A DNA stretch of 64,000 bases. Source: Chamaea fasciata. Lineage: Eukaryota; Chordata; Aves; Passeriformes; Sylviidae. Numbering within the stretch: the stretch's first letter is position 1; each line of letters begins with the position of its first letter. Below the pieces are notes generated by a model. It was not told where the DNA came from. It worked only from the letters and a program-made list of their open reading frames with translations, and ran no database searches. Shown piece by piece: positions 39,601-53,850 of the stretch. The DNA lies in the NCBI GenBank assembly GCA_029207755.1, contig JARCOQ010000003.1:47784971-47848970 (forward strand), read 5' to 3'. Made by a program: the position numbers and the translations under genes.

Positions 39601-42600
39601 AATGGATCCTTTTAATGGAGGGGTTATTCAGAGTGAAGTCTAAGTCTTAAACAACATGATTTTGCCGTTTAACTGCCATGCCCACTACTGCTGATAAAAT
39701 GCCACCAATAAGGGGAAAAAAAATCTTTACAGTGGACAAAAAGCTTTGCCAGTGGCAACACTGAGAAAATGACTTTTAATAGTCGGCCGTGACAATTGAA
39801 ACAAATTGCTGAATTATATAATTTATTTAAACTCAGCTCTAGTAGCAGACTACTTAAAAAAGTAATCAAGCATTGTTAATTACTGTCAGTTACTTGTTCT
39901 TACACTGTGTATAGGTGGCATAACCAAAAAAAAAAATTGCTAAAACACATTCTCACTCCCTCTCCCTGGAAAGACAAAAAATACTCAAGGATCCAAGAAT
40001 GAAAAGAGGTTGCTGCTGGCTACTGTTTCAAATTGTACTGTGTCACTCTTCCATTCAGCTGTATAAATGCAAGATACAGTATGAAAAATATTACTGATAT
40101 TCCCAGTGCACTAAAGTAGAACACAATTTACTCGTATACACTTTTCTTGGGTTTGAATGCTGATGTCCACAGTGCCTTTACAATAAATTTTCCATTTTCT
40201 TTCCTTATGGAGAGAAAGACTGAAAGAAGGAAAGGAAGAGAGAAGGGGTACACAGACTACCTACAAAAATAATAGAAAAGCCTTCAAACTAAAAGCTCAC
40301 CATTTCAGGCAGCTTTTAGTTAGGATAAATACAAAGCACTACATTAATTCATCATCACACTTGTAAAATATTTTTCAAAAAACCCCTACCTATTCTCTTC
40401 AAATCCTCTGATGTCATACCTACAAGATCTTGATAATAGTGTAGGCAATGCATTACTGCAGAACTACTCATAACCTTGGATTTTACAGTTCGGTATCAAA
40501 TGTTGTTAGGAATATACTTTCATTCATAAACATTTTCCCCACACATACTGTATCCTACATATTACTCTACGCATATGTTTCCAACAGAACTGATTTTTAA
40601 GAACTATTTACAGATAGACACACAACTGTAGAATGCATCTTTTTAAAGATAACATTTAAAAACTTTAGAACCCGCAGAGTGTTGAAAGGCTGCCCTCAGA
40701 AAGGACTGAAGGATGTCAGGATGAAGGCAGCCACAGCCTAAGAAGCAAGGAGTGTATGCATCCTTGGGTACACCACGTGGCACACAAATATACTCCATTC
40801 TTCCCTCTCCTCATCCCAGATGCCATCATACATGCTCATAGTTGTACTCTCCTACTAAACAACGCGTTTGGATGTCTCAACACTTAAGGCATTTCTTCCT
40901 TTTACACAGCGATGTCATAGACTGGTTTACAACACTTTAAACTTCAGTCTGATATCTCCAACAGCCGCATTAAAAACACCACCAAACAAAAATATTGAGA
41001 ATAATGACCTGAATTTGTGATTAGTGTCCAGGTACTTTTTGAATCCCTCGTGGTCCAATCAACCCTCACTTGGTTCAGAAATGCTTACAAGCACCAAAGT
41101 TTTCCCAGGTGATATTAATTTTAAGTAACAGTTTACTTACTTGATAGGCTATAAAAATCGTTAATTAAAAGAATATGTTTAGATTAACTTTCTTTATCCA
41201 CTTGTATTATCTGACTGCTTCTGCTACACACAAGGGGAAAGATGCAGGAGGCATGCAATACTAAAGGGTTTATCCTCATTTCAGATTACCCATTTTAAGA
41301 TTGATACCTGAGGGACTTAAGCAACTGCATAATAAAACATGGCAGAAAGCCCAACAAAGCTATTGCCATTACAAGAAAATAGTCTTAGGCACTAGAGGGA
41401 GCATCTGCCTTTACAGTCACTGAACAAATGTTTCCATGTCCCTACAACATATTCTGTATTACACACAAAAATAATTTTGCATGTTGTGTGTAAGGTACAG
41501 GTCCTACCTTTCCCATGAAAAACAAACAAGCAAAAGAAAAACCAATATTATAAAACCATCACTTTAAATAAATATGCCTTCTTGTCTATTCAACATTAAT
41601 TTTAAATTATTTTCCTAAATTTCAGACTCTAAAAGTAAACGTTTTCTGCAGAATTTTCTAAATAGCCTAACAGCATTAGAATACCATGGCTTGCACTGTT
41701 CAGGAAATGAAAGCAATGACATTTTACTTTAAGGACCCAGCTTCAGACCTCTGCAGACATACACATCTTGGCTAGCTGCCTAGACTCACCATGAGAGAAG
41801 GGCATTTCTGGGCTGTGATTCACCTGACCAACTCTAGGCAACTGTCAGAGGATTAGAGTGTGAATCATACTCCCCAAGCATCACTTCCATGAACAGCAAA
41901 AGTAGCTGAATTCACACGTGGATGTGTACAGCGCTGATAATTAGCTCACAAGCTCCGCACCCAAAAAATCGATAGAACACACTAAGAAAAAATATGCGCA
42001 GCAATATCAGTGACTGTAAACTGGGGGGGATTGTACGTGCATCACCTGGTTACCTGGAGCGTACAGGCTCCGTGAACTTATTGTACATTTTCTAGTACTG
42101 TAAAACTCTTTATTCTTGGTACATGTAACAGATTCAGTTAGGAAAGCAAAGATAAAAAGAACAAAAGTACCTTAATACAGCCTGTACACAAAGAGACAAC
42201 TTAAACACCTACCAAATTTGCATACAGAACCATTTGAAACACTACTACATTGTCATCCCCTTAGAGTGAAGGGAAAAAATGTATCTGCCACCTATGGTTC
42301 TCCTTAATGCCTCAGCCTTGCATGAATTTCCTTGCTTACTGGCAGGTTTACCTACTCACTTCAAGACAGCCCTCAGCTCTCTGCCTGTCTGGATGCTGCT
42401 AACTGAAACAGTGCTAAGAATCACAGCTTAGTTTACCATGGCAGTTCAGTAGCCATGGTTTTAATACCAGGCATTATGTTCCCAGACTTTGTGCCAAGCC
42501 CTGAAGCAGGAAATTCTATTTTCAAATGAATCAAATTGGTACTTCTACAGTCAAGGTTATGAAATGATATAATTTTAGCTTGTTGTGCAGTTTCTTACTG

Positions 42601-44390
42601 TTGTCTACAATGATCAGCCATGTAAGACTGGATTTAAATTTTGGGAAGAAATATTAACTCCCCTTATGTCCTCTGAACAAAGTACAGTGGCTGTGGTTCT
42701 TCAGAATTTTTTTAGAAAGCTCCTTTCTTCTCCCCCTTGGCACAAAGGTCCTTGCTCATTGTGAAGGACAATGCATCACAAAAGCAAAATTGCCACAGTT
42801 TCTTCAGTTATTCTTCCAAATTTACAAAGCAAAGTGATCTCCAAATAGGACTTTTACTGAAAGAATGTAAGAGACTTAACAGCCTCCAAAGTCTGCTAAG
42901 ATTGTTCAAAGCTGGGTTCACAAATCCACTAGTTTTGACTCTAATAAAGCTGAATATAAATTATTGTACCAAAAGGATCTGAGCTCCTGTAAATTTCAGA
43001 TCTCTTTGAAAACATTTCTCTTTGCACTTCAAACGTTTTTGCAGTACTGTAGCGAAGCCTCCAGGAAACTAATATAAGCATTTATCTTTAAAGCAATAGT
43101 AAAAAGAAGATAGAAAAATCACAAAATAAAACATAAAAGGTAAAATATTGAAGATTCGGCCAATATACAGAGTTTCAGAATAGAAATATATCTATTTTGT
43201 ACTGCAGGAATAATGCAGCTGGAAATTCCCATCAGCATTGAGGTTTGTAAGTCACAAAGACTGTGCCTGAACTGCAGGGTAACTGACCTGAGCATGTATG
43301 GGTGCAGGGAAAAATAAATAAAAAAGGGACAACACAATTAGAAGGAATTACTGTATGACCTAGACTTGTTCCAACACGAAGCTGGGAAATGTCCCAGACT
43401 AATAATTTAAAGATGAGCAGAGGTGAAGAAATAAGCTTTCACCTTTTTCACTTCCTCCATTCACTCAGTGTAAGCTTCTGCACAAACAAAATGCTCAGTC
43501 CCCTCATGTTAGGTAGACAGTATATTCCTTCCTGTGCAAGAGAAAAATCTGTTCTCAAAACATTATGTGAACTCAGATTCACTTGCCAGAAGTTGTGTAT
43601 TTTGAGCAACTAAGAGCTACAGACATTAAAATCTTTGATTCCTGGGTATGTGGGAGACACCCTGTTGGCCCCTGTGAGCCTTAAGGCAGAGGTGATAACA
43701 GTACAAGGATGAAGCAACTGGAATCAGATAACCCCATTTTTTTTTCCCCCCTTGTGAAACAAAAGTTACTGTGATCAGTAATACCGTACTAGGGAGGCAG
43801 AACATTTCAAGTCTAGGAAATTACTCCTTCCCATTGCTATCTGGTTTTAAAAAGCAAGCACAACTCCTCCAGTAATAACTTCCTAAAGACTTGAATATTT
43901 TGTTCTCTAAAATATCCGAATTTTTAAAAAGCAGCTAAAAAACATGTATGAAAAGTGATTTGGCTTAACTGGGACCACAAACATTAACAGCTATATGCTC
44001 TGCTGGGTGAACCAAAAAATACAGCAGACCACACTCAGTCTCGGACAATGAAGAAGCAAAAGTCATGTTTGTGTCTCCAAGATGTATTAAAGTGTTTAAA
44101 GGATGCTTCATAACTCACATCAGCTCCTTCCCCCAGTTTCATCCCTCAAAAGCACCACAGCAGTGTTTGCTTGGTCTGCAGGTTTCCTCCCAAGTTAAAT
44201 GCATAGTACATAATTTTGTGAGAGGGAAGGCTACAGATTACATACGTCACTTAATTCCTCCTCCATTTCTTGTGCTTTGTGGAATAAGGGGGGGGAAAAC
44301 CCTACTTTTGGAGATATTGAATTCCTTCCATGTTTCAAAAACGAAGCTTCATCTATACAGGAAAGCTCTAATTGCTGGGTTTGTGTGGCT
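36652..44390. other. AT-rich non-coding stretch, no gene seen
   Basis: Nearly 8 kb with no frame above about 100 codons. Small items: a purine-only run at about 40209-40248, an 8-base inverted repeat ACCATGGC/GCCATGGT (42435-42442 and 42452-42459) with a 9-base loop, and a TAAT-rich segment at about 39811-39890 of the kind often seen in developmental enhancers. None of these proves function. Confidence 0.5.
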
Positions 44391-44449
44391 TTGCTTTTTG
44401 TTTTTGTTTTTGTTTTTTTTTTTTTTTTTTTAATTTGTTTTTTAATTTA
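44391..44449. repeat. T-rich tract with TTTTTG units
   Basis: TTTTTG units, then a T18 run, then T-rich tail. This is the opposite strand sense to the A/C tracts elsewhere. The 122-codon frame ending here (44065-44433) finishes in a phenylalanine run produced by the tract. Confidence 0.85.
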
Positions 44450-47400
44450 ACAGTGAAATCTGCTAAGGCTGTATCTCTTCAGAAGAAGGTTACAGATAGC
44501 TACATTTTTGTAAGCTCTGAAAATACATACTAGAGCCCCCTAACTATTTTCTTTACATACTGTTGAACACTTTCTGTATCATAAGCAAGCTATAAATATG
44601 TATTACTACTTTATAAATATGTATTGTGTTACAGATGAAAACAACTGAGTAGAAGACCTTATAATTGGTATGGTCCTTTATTTAAAAATGAAAAAAAATC
44701 CCCACTCAATTCCACAGGGGATTACTGTGCATGTAAGAATGGAAAGATAGCATAGCAAAATAGTTTCTAGTTCTTTGTACTTAAACATAGCACTTGTAGG
44801 TTTCAGGCTTGTTTTGTCAGGTTGGGCTTTTATCTATTTATTTATTTTGGTTTGCATTTTGGTTTGTTTTGGGGTTTTTTTTTCAAGTTCTTTTTAGTTT
44901 AAACTGAGGCAAAAAGAGTGCAGAATGAGCTGCTTGGGTTGTCAGAAGAAGGACAGTAGATAGGGCAGTTTTGTTTTCACCCACACAGCAACAGTGCTCA
45001 TGCAAGTCCACAGCACCTTGCACCTTGATTATTGTATTATTTTTCTTTCTAAGGCTGGCAAATGCAACAGGGCTCAGCTATTGCTGAAGCTGTTGCTTTG
45101 AGCATGCCACCCACATATTGCATCTCACATTTTCTATTAGACTAAAAGTGTAGACACATGACTGTAATTTTATGCAAGTTCTTCTTATCAAGCAAGCTAA
45201 TCAGCTATTTGAAGCCTGGCTGTATACTTTGAAATTCATAAATACAAGAAAAAAAATTAGTTGGTTGAACTTCCCTTAAAAAAATATGAGGATTTTCAAA
45301 TTTATTCTTCCCATCTAAAACATCCCCAATTTAAGCAGACATCTACAGATCAGCCAGAAACTTCATGCTCCTCAAGTGCTGAACAGAGTCACTGGTGAAA
45401 GAATCCCCAGCTGTTCAGCACTGAGCTGATGTGAGCTGTTGGAAGAATCACACACAGGTCCATTAGTTTAGGCTATGGAATCCTGGATGTTGAGTGAAAA
45501 CACCAGCAACCTGAAACAACAGAGAGGAAGAAAATACCTGAAGCCCAAGACTCATCATCTAGAAAAAATTTACTAACACTTTGCTTGAGTGCAGAATTAG
45601 AAGGCAGAAGAACAGATTGTTCAACAAAACCCAAAATTGATCAGTGATAATATCCGTAAATGACTTTTATTTTTTTTAATAGAGGAATAAACAAAATTAT
45701 AATGAAAGATGGATGCTCATTACTGGAAATACCACCTGTACCTCAGTTCATCAATTAGACATTATCCAACCGTATATTTTTCCACGCAAAATGGTGCCTT
45801 ATAGACATTGAAGAAATCTAAGCAATTATTACCATGTGTTGCAGGCTGCTTTGCCAAAGGTGAGCGTAAGAAAGACTAAGAATCATAATATAAGCAAGGC
45901 ATAAACATGGGGATTTGTATCACCTTCATGCCCAAGGACATATCCTTCAGACTCTTTACCTTGTGTCTTGGATGTCATTTGTAAAGGTCATTATACCTCC
46001 ATTCCCAGGGTTAAGTCTGAAGAATCTCCAACTCACAAGGCAATTTTTGAGCAAATGTGGTGCTGCAACTTGGAGAATCCAGCTCAAAGTGAGCTAGCCT
46101 GCTCCAGAAAAAAAAACTGTTTAAAAGGAAATAACTTAATTTGCAGGAAAAACTTGAGTTGTTCTAACATTCTTATGCCATATTCCATCCATGTAGCTTT
46201 ACAAAAGAACAGTGAGAGAGGTCTCTGATACTTCATAACATCTATCATTCTTTCATCATTTTTTCCACACAAAATTACTCCATACTAGGGAGCTCTTTAG
46301 AAAAGCATGAAAAACACCATGTAGGCTGGGTGTAGAGAAGGGTCACCTCCAAGAACATTACAGAAAGTGACATGGTCACCGACTGTGACTGTGTCTTCTA
46401 TGTAAAGCCTCACTGGAGTGATGCTTTACAGCAGGCAGTCAGGGTTAGAACCCTGTCTTTCTATGGAACCACCTCTCATGGCAGAGGAAGGTTTTGGGTT
46501 GTACATCTTCAATTCTCAGGAGAAAAACAGCACTGCCATCTGAATATAACATAACACTACTGTTTAATATTCTGCAATTTAAATGAAAACAACAGCAGAC
46601 TTTGAAATTCAGTAACCTGAGGTTCTAAATTAATGAACATGGGATAATGAGAGGGGAATATAGATGAAAGGGCTCAGCAGTAGAATTCCCACAAATAAAG
46701 ATCCAAGGATTTGAGAGACAATTTACAAAAACACCTGATTGTTTCACTGCTGTTTTTCAGTAAGGACTGGAAATACAGTGCTACTTTCTGGCAATCCACT
46801 GATGTAGATCTTTATTGAAACTAAGTATCTTATTACAAAATGAAAAGATAATTTACTGGGAGTTTATGAGTAAGAAATAATTTTACACTTTCTAATCTCC
46901 CTCCCATCCAAACCCCATAAATGTCTCATTGTTCTCCTGAGAGCATGTCTCTGGTAGAATATAAAGATGGTGCTTACAGCAGCATTTTGAGACAGTTAGT
47001 AGTTAATCATATGTAAAACTGTTAAAAACTAGGGGACCAAATAATTTTTAAGCCTCCCTCATGCATCCTGTAATTGTGCCGTGGGAGTCTGACAGCCTGA
47101 TGAATACTGGGTCAAAGTTTTGCAGAACACATAGCGTTTTGGTGACTGAGTAGGTAACATGGTAAAAACAGCATGATAATTACAAAGAAAAAAAGGCTTA
47201 AGGAAAAGCCTTACAGGAAATACAGACATGTGTAAACATGTCCCTCAGCCAGGAAACAGAACCAAGGGTTCTAAAATTTAAGTATCAGAGCAGACTCACA
47301 GAACACAAGAAGGGCAAGCACTGTATGCTTTATTTAACATACCTTCTTAGTATCATAGTGAAATGGGATGCCAGACTTGTCTACAACATCTCATGAGATT

Positions 47401-47859
47401 TTTCCTGATCATCTATCAGAACTGACTGCCACTTCTTTTGTTAATTCTTTGGACTCCCATTTGATTCCTCCTCTGGCCTGATGTCATTGCCACTCAAACA
47501 GACGTAATATAGCCTGCAGCTCTTACATATTCAAACCCTAATTAGAAAATCAGAGTGGGAGGCAAGACATTCTCTTACAGAAGCACATGTACTGTGGTGA
47601 CCAAAAAACCCCCGGTAATCATCGTTAAAGGATGACCTCCATGTTCTGAACAAAGTCTCTGGATTTTGTCCCATGTGGAGTCTGTTATGAAGGGATTTTA
47701 CCTTATCTGTCTTTTAAGCAATTGCTTTAGGGACTTGCCCATTCTTGGATTCAACAAGAAGGCAGAAGTCAGGCAACCTAGCATTAGCCCTATCATCATA
47801 CCATGAAAGTTGCTGCTCGTCATATAATTTGCTGTAAGATTGATGATCCTACATTTCAT
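44450..47859. other. Non-coding stretch with small repeats
   Basis: Contains a 14-base direct duplication (TATAAATATGTATT at 44591-44604 and 44612-44625), a TTTA/TTTTGG low-complexity run at about 44832-44883, and a perfect 12-base inverted repeat (45375-45386 with 45411-45422). Open frames are short. No gene recognised. Confidence 0.5.
45375..45422. repeat. Perfect 12-bp inverted repeat, 24-base loop
   Basis: AGTGCTGAACAG at 45375-45386 is exactly complementary to CTGTTCAGCACT at 45411-45422. The stem does not extend outward or inward, so it is too short for a typical microRNA precursor. It could be a protein-binding palindrome or chance. Confidence 0.6.
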
Positions 47860-48114
47860 TAAAAAACCCCAAAGCTACACAAATACCCACTCCCAAAACA
47901 AACACCCAGCAAAAACTGGATCACAAAAAAACCCGAAACAAAACCAAACTCCAAACAAAACACAAACCCCCCCCCCAAACCCCAAGCCAACCGACCAACC
48001 CCCCCAAAAAAAAACAAAAACCAAAATAACCCACAAAAAACCAACAACAACAACAACAAAAACAACCAAAAAAAACCCAACCAAAAACCCCCCAAAACAA
48101 GCCAAAACCTAAAA
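47860..48114. repeat. 255-base almost pure A/C tract
   Basis: Over about 255 bases the + strand carries almost no T and only a few G. It mixes AAAAACCC-type units, a C10 run (47967-47976), C4 (47980-47983), C7 (47999-48005) and a CAA run (about 48041-48060). The complementary strand has four or more G-runs close together and could fold as a G-quadruplex. Lack of T in one strand and A in the other leaves frames open in several phases (76-105 codons); these are not genes. Confidence 0.9.
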
Positions 48115-48819
48115 TGATCCCCAAACTCATCTTTGTACAATAAGTGTAACAATCCCTAAAAGTTTTAGACTCTGTGCCTATTTCTGCAGGGAGAAGCCCA
48201 AGAGGTTGAGTTTTGTTGGTTTGCTTCAAGCACACCACAGTTAGCAGTGCAGCTCCATTGGCTCAGTGTGAGCAACCTCTGAGTCCTTGGCTGCCTGCTC
48301 CTCTCAAGCACGAAAAGAATCGCATGATTTCAACAATCAAAAGAGCCTTTGAAAGCCGCACTGATTCCCCTACTACATGAGGCAATAAAACGCAATATCT
48401 CAGTCTCCTCCTGAAATCACTTATATTTTGAGTGCAATTTATTCCTAAGTTGTTTTTCTATGACTTACTTTTGAAATAAAAATTCCAGTGTTTTAGTATG
48501 AGATACCTATAAAGACTGTGAACCGCATTGACTGACTTGTCCAAGACGAAACAAGGAACAAAGAGAAGCCTAAAATCATAACTAATTCACTTGGGGTCCT
48601 GTTGGCATTACAGTGTGAGGTTTTGCAGTTCAGTAGCATGGCTACGTACATAAAGCCATACAAATACATTTTTCCTTTTTTTCCATGTGTTACAATATTT
48701 TTAATATGTCACAAATAAACCTAAAATCATTCTTTCTGGAAATCAGTATTCCTCATAATCTTTGCAGAATATCTAGCTATTAAGTGTGGAAACTCACTTT
48801 TCAACTTGCACAGAACCAG

Positions 48820-48876
48820 AAAAAAAAAAAAAACAAACAACAAAAACCAACCAAACAAACAAAAAACCCCACCACA
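48820..48876. repeat. A/C-rich low-complexity tract
   Basis: A14 run followed by CAAA, CAAAAACC and AACCAA units, ending in CCCC. Same strand sense as the large tract 700 bases upstream. Confidence 0.85.
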
Positions 48877-51800
48877 GTTCACACAATTTATTATTTATTT
48901 TTAACTTTTGAGAATAAAAGAAAGGAAATTTTCTAATAATAATATTCAGAATATCATATTCAAAACTTTGGAAATGCAAAAGAGAGCAGGTCTAAAATCT
49001 GACTGGGTCACACAGAAGTGAAAAGCTTGTCTCTACTTACCGCTCAGCTGGCAAAGCCACTGTTTGTGTGAATGCCAAAGAAAATTAAATAATATTCATT
49101 TGGATGCCATTCAGGGTTTCATTTCACATGATTATAATGAATTAAATGGAGACAGAATTCACAGCATCAAAGTACTCAATCAAAATAAAACAATGAGAAA
49201 ACAGGCAAGAAAGCTTGATAATTTAAATATGAACAATTCTATCATAAAGCAAATAAATTTCAGTGACACAGCCAGGGGAAAATAGGTAAATCCCTTACAG
49301 TATACACCTGGCCTTTTAATTTTCTTGCACCTACCGCAGAATGAACACCATTTGTTGAAAAATATATAATGGCACATTAAAAAGTAAAGCAGACTTGATT
49401 GACAGAGAGGACAGGGATTAAAATCCCCAAGGTTTACCAGCCTAAAGACAGCCTTGACAAACTGCTGCCAGTTGCCCAAAGCCTGCACAGCTACTCAAGC
49501 ACACAATCCTCAAAATAGTCATATGTGGCTGAGGACAATCCCTGCTGTGCAGAGCTGAATTTCAAACTGGGCTCAAGAGAAGGAAAAACATCAACACAAT
49601 CACACACCAGTCACTCACATCTTACATTCATTATCAGGTTTTTCAAAGGAATCCCCAAGGCAGCTATATTTCACAGAATTGAAGGTCTAAAATAAAAGAA
49701 AAGGAAAAGAAAACCAAAGCAGCTCCCTCTACTAAAAACTGTATTTATTCTGTTTTATAAATGGGCAATAAAACATATGAAATAAAATTGCTCAAGTAGA
49801 CTTCAAGACAATTTTTTTTTTGGCAAGTGAAAAATAAATGCTAAGAGAATACATAACAAGAACGGCACTGCTACCAGGTAATTGAATGCCATTCAATATA
49901 AAATTCTTAGCCAAATACTATATACTTGTAGCTTACTTTCTAGGAAAGCCTGCAAAAAAATTTTGATTTCCTGTACAGAAAAGCATAACTAGCCCTCTTG
50001 TCCTTTCCTCTGTGAAAATTTTATGTATCACTGCAAGGAAGAACAAAGTATCAGCAGTAGGATGTGATATGTTTATGTGTTCTAATTTTGATTACTTCAG
50101 CAGAACTGATGTGTGAAGAAATTAAAGTCTGTGCGTTAGACAGATTAATAGAGTCTAGGATGAATAAAACACACAATTAGAAAACTGTTTAAATTAAGAA
50201 GAGAATTTGCAGAGAGAAGGGCACATTACATTCATATGAATGGCAATCTTCAGATTTTTTTTTGTTTTCTCGTGTCAGACTGAAATTTTCATTATCAGGA
50301 TACCCTGAAAAGGGTTGGAAGAAATTAATAAAGACTTCAGAAGAATTTATGCATATTCTACTGATCTAATGTGCTTCAAGAGCGCCAGTACTAGTCAAAA
50401 ATAAGGCAACATTTAGTAGTTCATGCAGAGAGTAAGAAATCAAAACACGAACATTTTATTGATATGTTCCATGTGCAGATGAGAATGTTAAGTACAGCCT
50501 GGGAGCTGTTGGTGGTATTTATGTTCATTTTACTGCAAGACCTCCACTGTCCTCATACAGCACTGCCCTAGTGGGAACCCCGCTTTCACATTGCCCTATT
50601 ACACTGGTGGGAAGTATTTAATAAAAACCCCCAAGATTAAACAGATCAGAACAGTTTGGGAGTCTGACTATAAGCCAGCAATGTCGTTGTCATTACCCCA
50701 TTCAATGAATTACCCATCATTCTCACAAAGGAAATGTGGCAACCAGCAATCCCTGCTTGTGTCGGGCACAGATGGGAGAGCTCCCTCCCTCTGCTAATTG
50801 TCTGGGAAGGAAACTCATTAAATAGCGTTTTTCACCTGTCACAGTCTAAGAGCAAACTCAGCAGCCCTCTCAGCTGCCCACTTGTAGAGGAAGGCATAGC
50901 TGAGGCTACACTGGGTTCTCCTCTGCTCCTAAACAAATGCCCTGTTTCTCAACACAAAAGAGCAAAGGACCATCCCTCTAACAATTAAGCTCCAGTATAG
51001 CCCAATGCCATATGGACTATTAAGTTCTATCACCACCCCAAATAAATGCTACAATTCCTAATTTTCATAGGCAGTAATTCATGAATGATCTAGAGGATGA
51101 GTTCTGTATTTTGTTAGGCCTTTTTTCCTTCGCATTTAAAGCACTGTCAGCACAATGAAGCTTTATGAAAAGACATTTTGAATTAAAAAAAAGAGAAAAT
51201 ACACTATTTCTTTTCAAATTATTTTTACTTTTTCATAAAATAGCCCCATTGTTATTTGCACTTACAAGAAAAAAAATTAAAAATACGGTACCAAGATATT
51301 TTTTTGGTTTGTGGTCTATTTTATTATACTGCTTAATTTAATAGCAGCATAATTTTATAAAATTCAAAGAACCAAATCCATGTACAACATTAGTGTAAAT
51401 CCATGCTAGACCAGAAAAATCTTTAACTTCTGTGTTACACTGGTATAAAACACAACAGGATTTGGCTTTTGGTATTTGTCAGTATTGTTAAAATAGTTCC
51501 TAAACACTTGTGCCATTTCACTGGGTTGTGAAATTTGCCAGTGAACTTAGAGAAAAATTAATTACTGAACCTATAAAATCTTACACAATTGCAATGTTAG
51601 GTTCAAACAGAGCAGGTATTGAAACTCTCTAACAGAAGAATATACCACTGTAATTATGTATACTCATATAGAGACAACACTGAGGGAAAAAAAAATTTAA
51701 AAATCCCAGAGTTATACATCTCACAAAAAATAATACATGCACTTACTTCAGAGTACAACAGCACTCAGCAAGAATGCACATTTCTTATGGAGACATGAGT

Positions 51801-53804
51801 GGAGAAATAGCAAAGAGTTTTAGAGAAGGGGTTTGTGCAAGCTCAGAAGCAGACAGCATGTCCCTCCCCAAAATACAGTCTTAAAGGGAGTTCCACCAGT
51901 TTCCTGTCAAACAGCTCAGCAAAGTGGGAGAGTGGACATAAATCAAATCTATAATCAAAATTTCTCCCACTGCTGCTTTTACCTGACCTCTCCCACCCCA
52001 AAGAAAACCTCGCTAATGCTTATCTGTACTTATATATATATACATCATGACTGGACTCTCCTGCACACAAACCTGTCTTTGCATTTTAAATGGTTTGCAG
52101 GAAGAACAGATTTTATTTCAAAGTAATGCTGCTTTCAAAGAGCTGCTTAGCTACCAGTCTATTTTAATTTATGATTTGCATGCCAACTCTAAACCACAGA
52201 AGAATTTTCTCTCACAATGACTAGAGATGAATAATACAGAGCATTGACACTGAAACTGAAAGAAGAATTAAGGAAAACAGTCCCAAAATCAATCCTATTG
52301 ATAGGAACAGTGCCACGTGGCATGGTTTTTAAAAGGATTGCTTCTTATACCTCAGCTACTTTTTTAATTTAGCATGATTTTAAAGTGTTTCTCCCCTTAT
52401 CCTTTCATTGAGTCCTTACATAATACAACCAACTAAAAATCTGAGTAAGATTACTCACTTTCTGCCTTAGCCATGGAACAAGATCAAACTGTTGTAGAAA
52501 ACAGAATGAGGAACAAAAGGATTCTTCTTCCTTTTAGCAAAATATTATCCATAGGGAAGAAGGGGCGATGGCTTTGTAAAACCAGTAAAATAAAAAGCGA
52601 GAGCAATGCAGGTCAGCCCAACTGCCTTCTATAAAGTTTGTTGTACATTGGCCTCATGATGGACAGTTTAAAGAAGGGACATGATGCGGAGCAGTGAAGT
52701 AGTTCTGTAGAACTTCATGCTGAACTCTAGTCAAGTATGAAAAGCTGCATGCCAGACTATCACTGGTCCAGTCTGATGCAAGGAAAGGATGTTGTCCCCA
52801 AGAGCAGATTCACACTAGAGCTACCGAGAGCAAAAGCAGGATGCTAACAAATGGTAAAGGATCACAAATAACAAGCAAAGACAAGTATCTGTGTAGTAAA
52901 GAAGGAGCAAATGCACAGACTCAAAGAGCAGCACAGTCCAATAGGTGATGAAGAGTACATACTATGCAGAAACTCAAAAGAAGGTAAGGCAAGGAAGCTT
53001 CCTCTGCAGAGGAAAAAGAAGGATCAATGCCTACACAAGAGTCAGGATGGAACTAAGTTTGCCGTCATTTTTTTTCTGCCACCTCCAAGAGCTGCTGCTG
53101 CAGCAACAATTAGGAAAAATGAGCAAAATATGAAGAGAGACTCCCCAGAATGTAATTTTCAGACTCAAAATTCACACTTGTCTGTTTGCCTACAGGGTAG
53201 AATTCAAGACCATGCTGCTTTTATTTTTCTTTAATTTCTTTCCATTAGACATGATGGTAACAATCATCAGGTTAGACAAATTCATTGCATAGACTAAATT
53301 TGCCTGTTTTTCTACTTTGTGTCCTACTTTCATTGACAATTCTCCAAATAAAACTATTGTGTAAGCTCTTCATTTTCAATGGACTCTATAAAGATTGCCA
53401 CAATGTTATAAAACATCCAAAAGAACACACACACAAACCCCCATATTGTGAAAAGTTACTTAGTCACTGCCATCCCATTTGAAATGTTTTGTTTGTTTCT
53501 TGCTTCAGATGGAATAACCCCATTATGTTCTCAGATGTCAGACATGTCTCATGAACACAATGCTGTCAAACTATAATGGACAAAGAATTTTTTTTTCCAT
53601 AATGTGTTTTGCTTGTATGAAGAACTGGGCCAAGTATCTACTAAGTTATATCATTTCCTTCAGTGAAACTAATTTACAAGGAAAATGAATCGTGGGAAAG
53701 ACAAAGACGATATCAGCTATTCTATGTCCACCCTGTTCCTTCCTGTATCTGTGCCTGGAAAAACCAAGCAACATAATAACAATAGAGTAAACTCCAGCCT
53801 GCTG

Positions 53805-53850
53805 TAATGCCATTGGAGTCAACGATGTTACAGCATGAATGAAGTTGGCA
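53805..53850. repeat. Trace of an old sauropsid interspersed repeat
   Basis: ATTGGAGTCAACGATGTTAC (53812-53831) then AGCATGAATGAAGTTGGCAC (53832-53851) closely resembles a recurrent amniote motif I remember as TGGAGTCAATGGAGTTACACC followed by GTGAATGAAGTTGGC. It is one of three related traces in the window. The family name is not known to me. Confidence 0.4.

Noticed and set aside
42435..42459. 8-base inverted repeat around CCATGG
   Set aside because: Each arm is itself nearly palindromic, so the symmetry is expected and the stem is too short to matter.
44591..44625. 14-base direct duplication TATAAATATGTATT
   Set aside because: Single small local duplication in AT-rich DNA; kept only as a note, no sign of a mobile element or array.
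47840..48238. Open frames of 76-105 codons on both strands
   Set aside because: They exist only because the A/C tract lacks the bases needed for stop codons; the peptides are Pro/Lys/Thr/Asn or Phe/Gly/Val/Leu low complexity.
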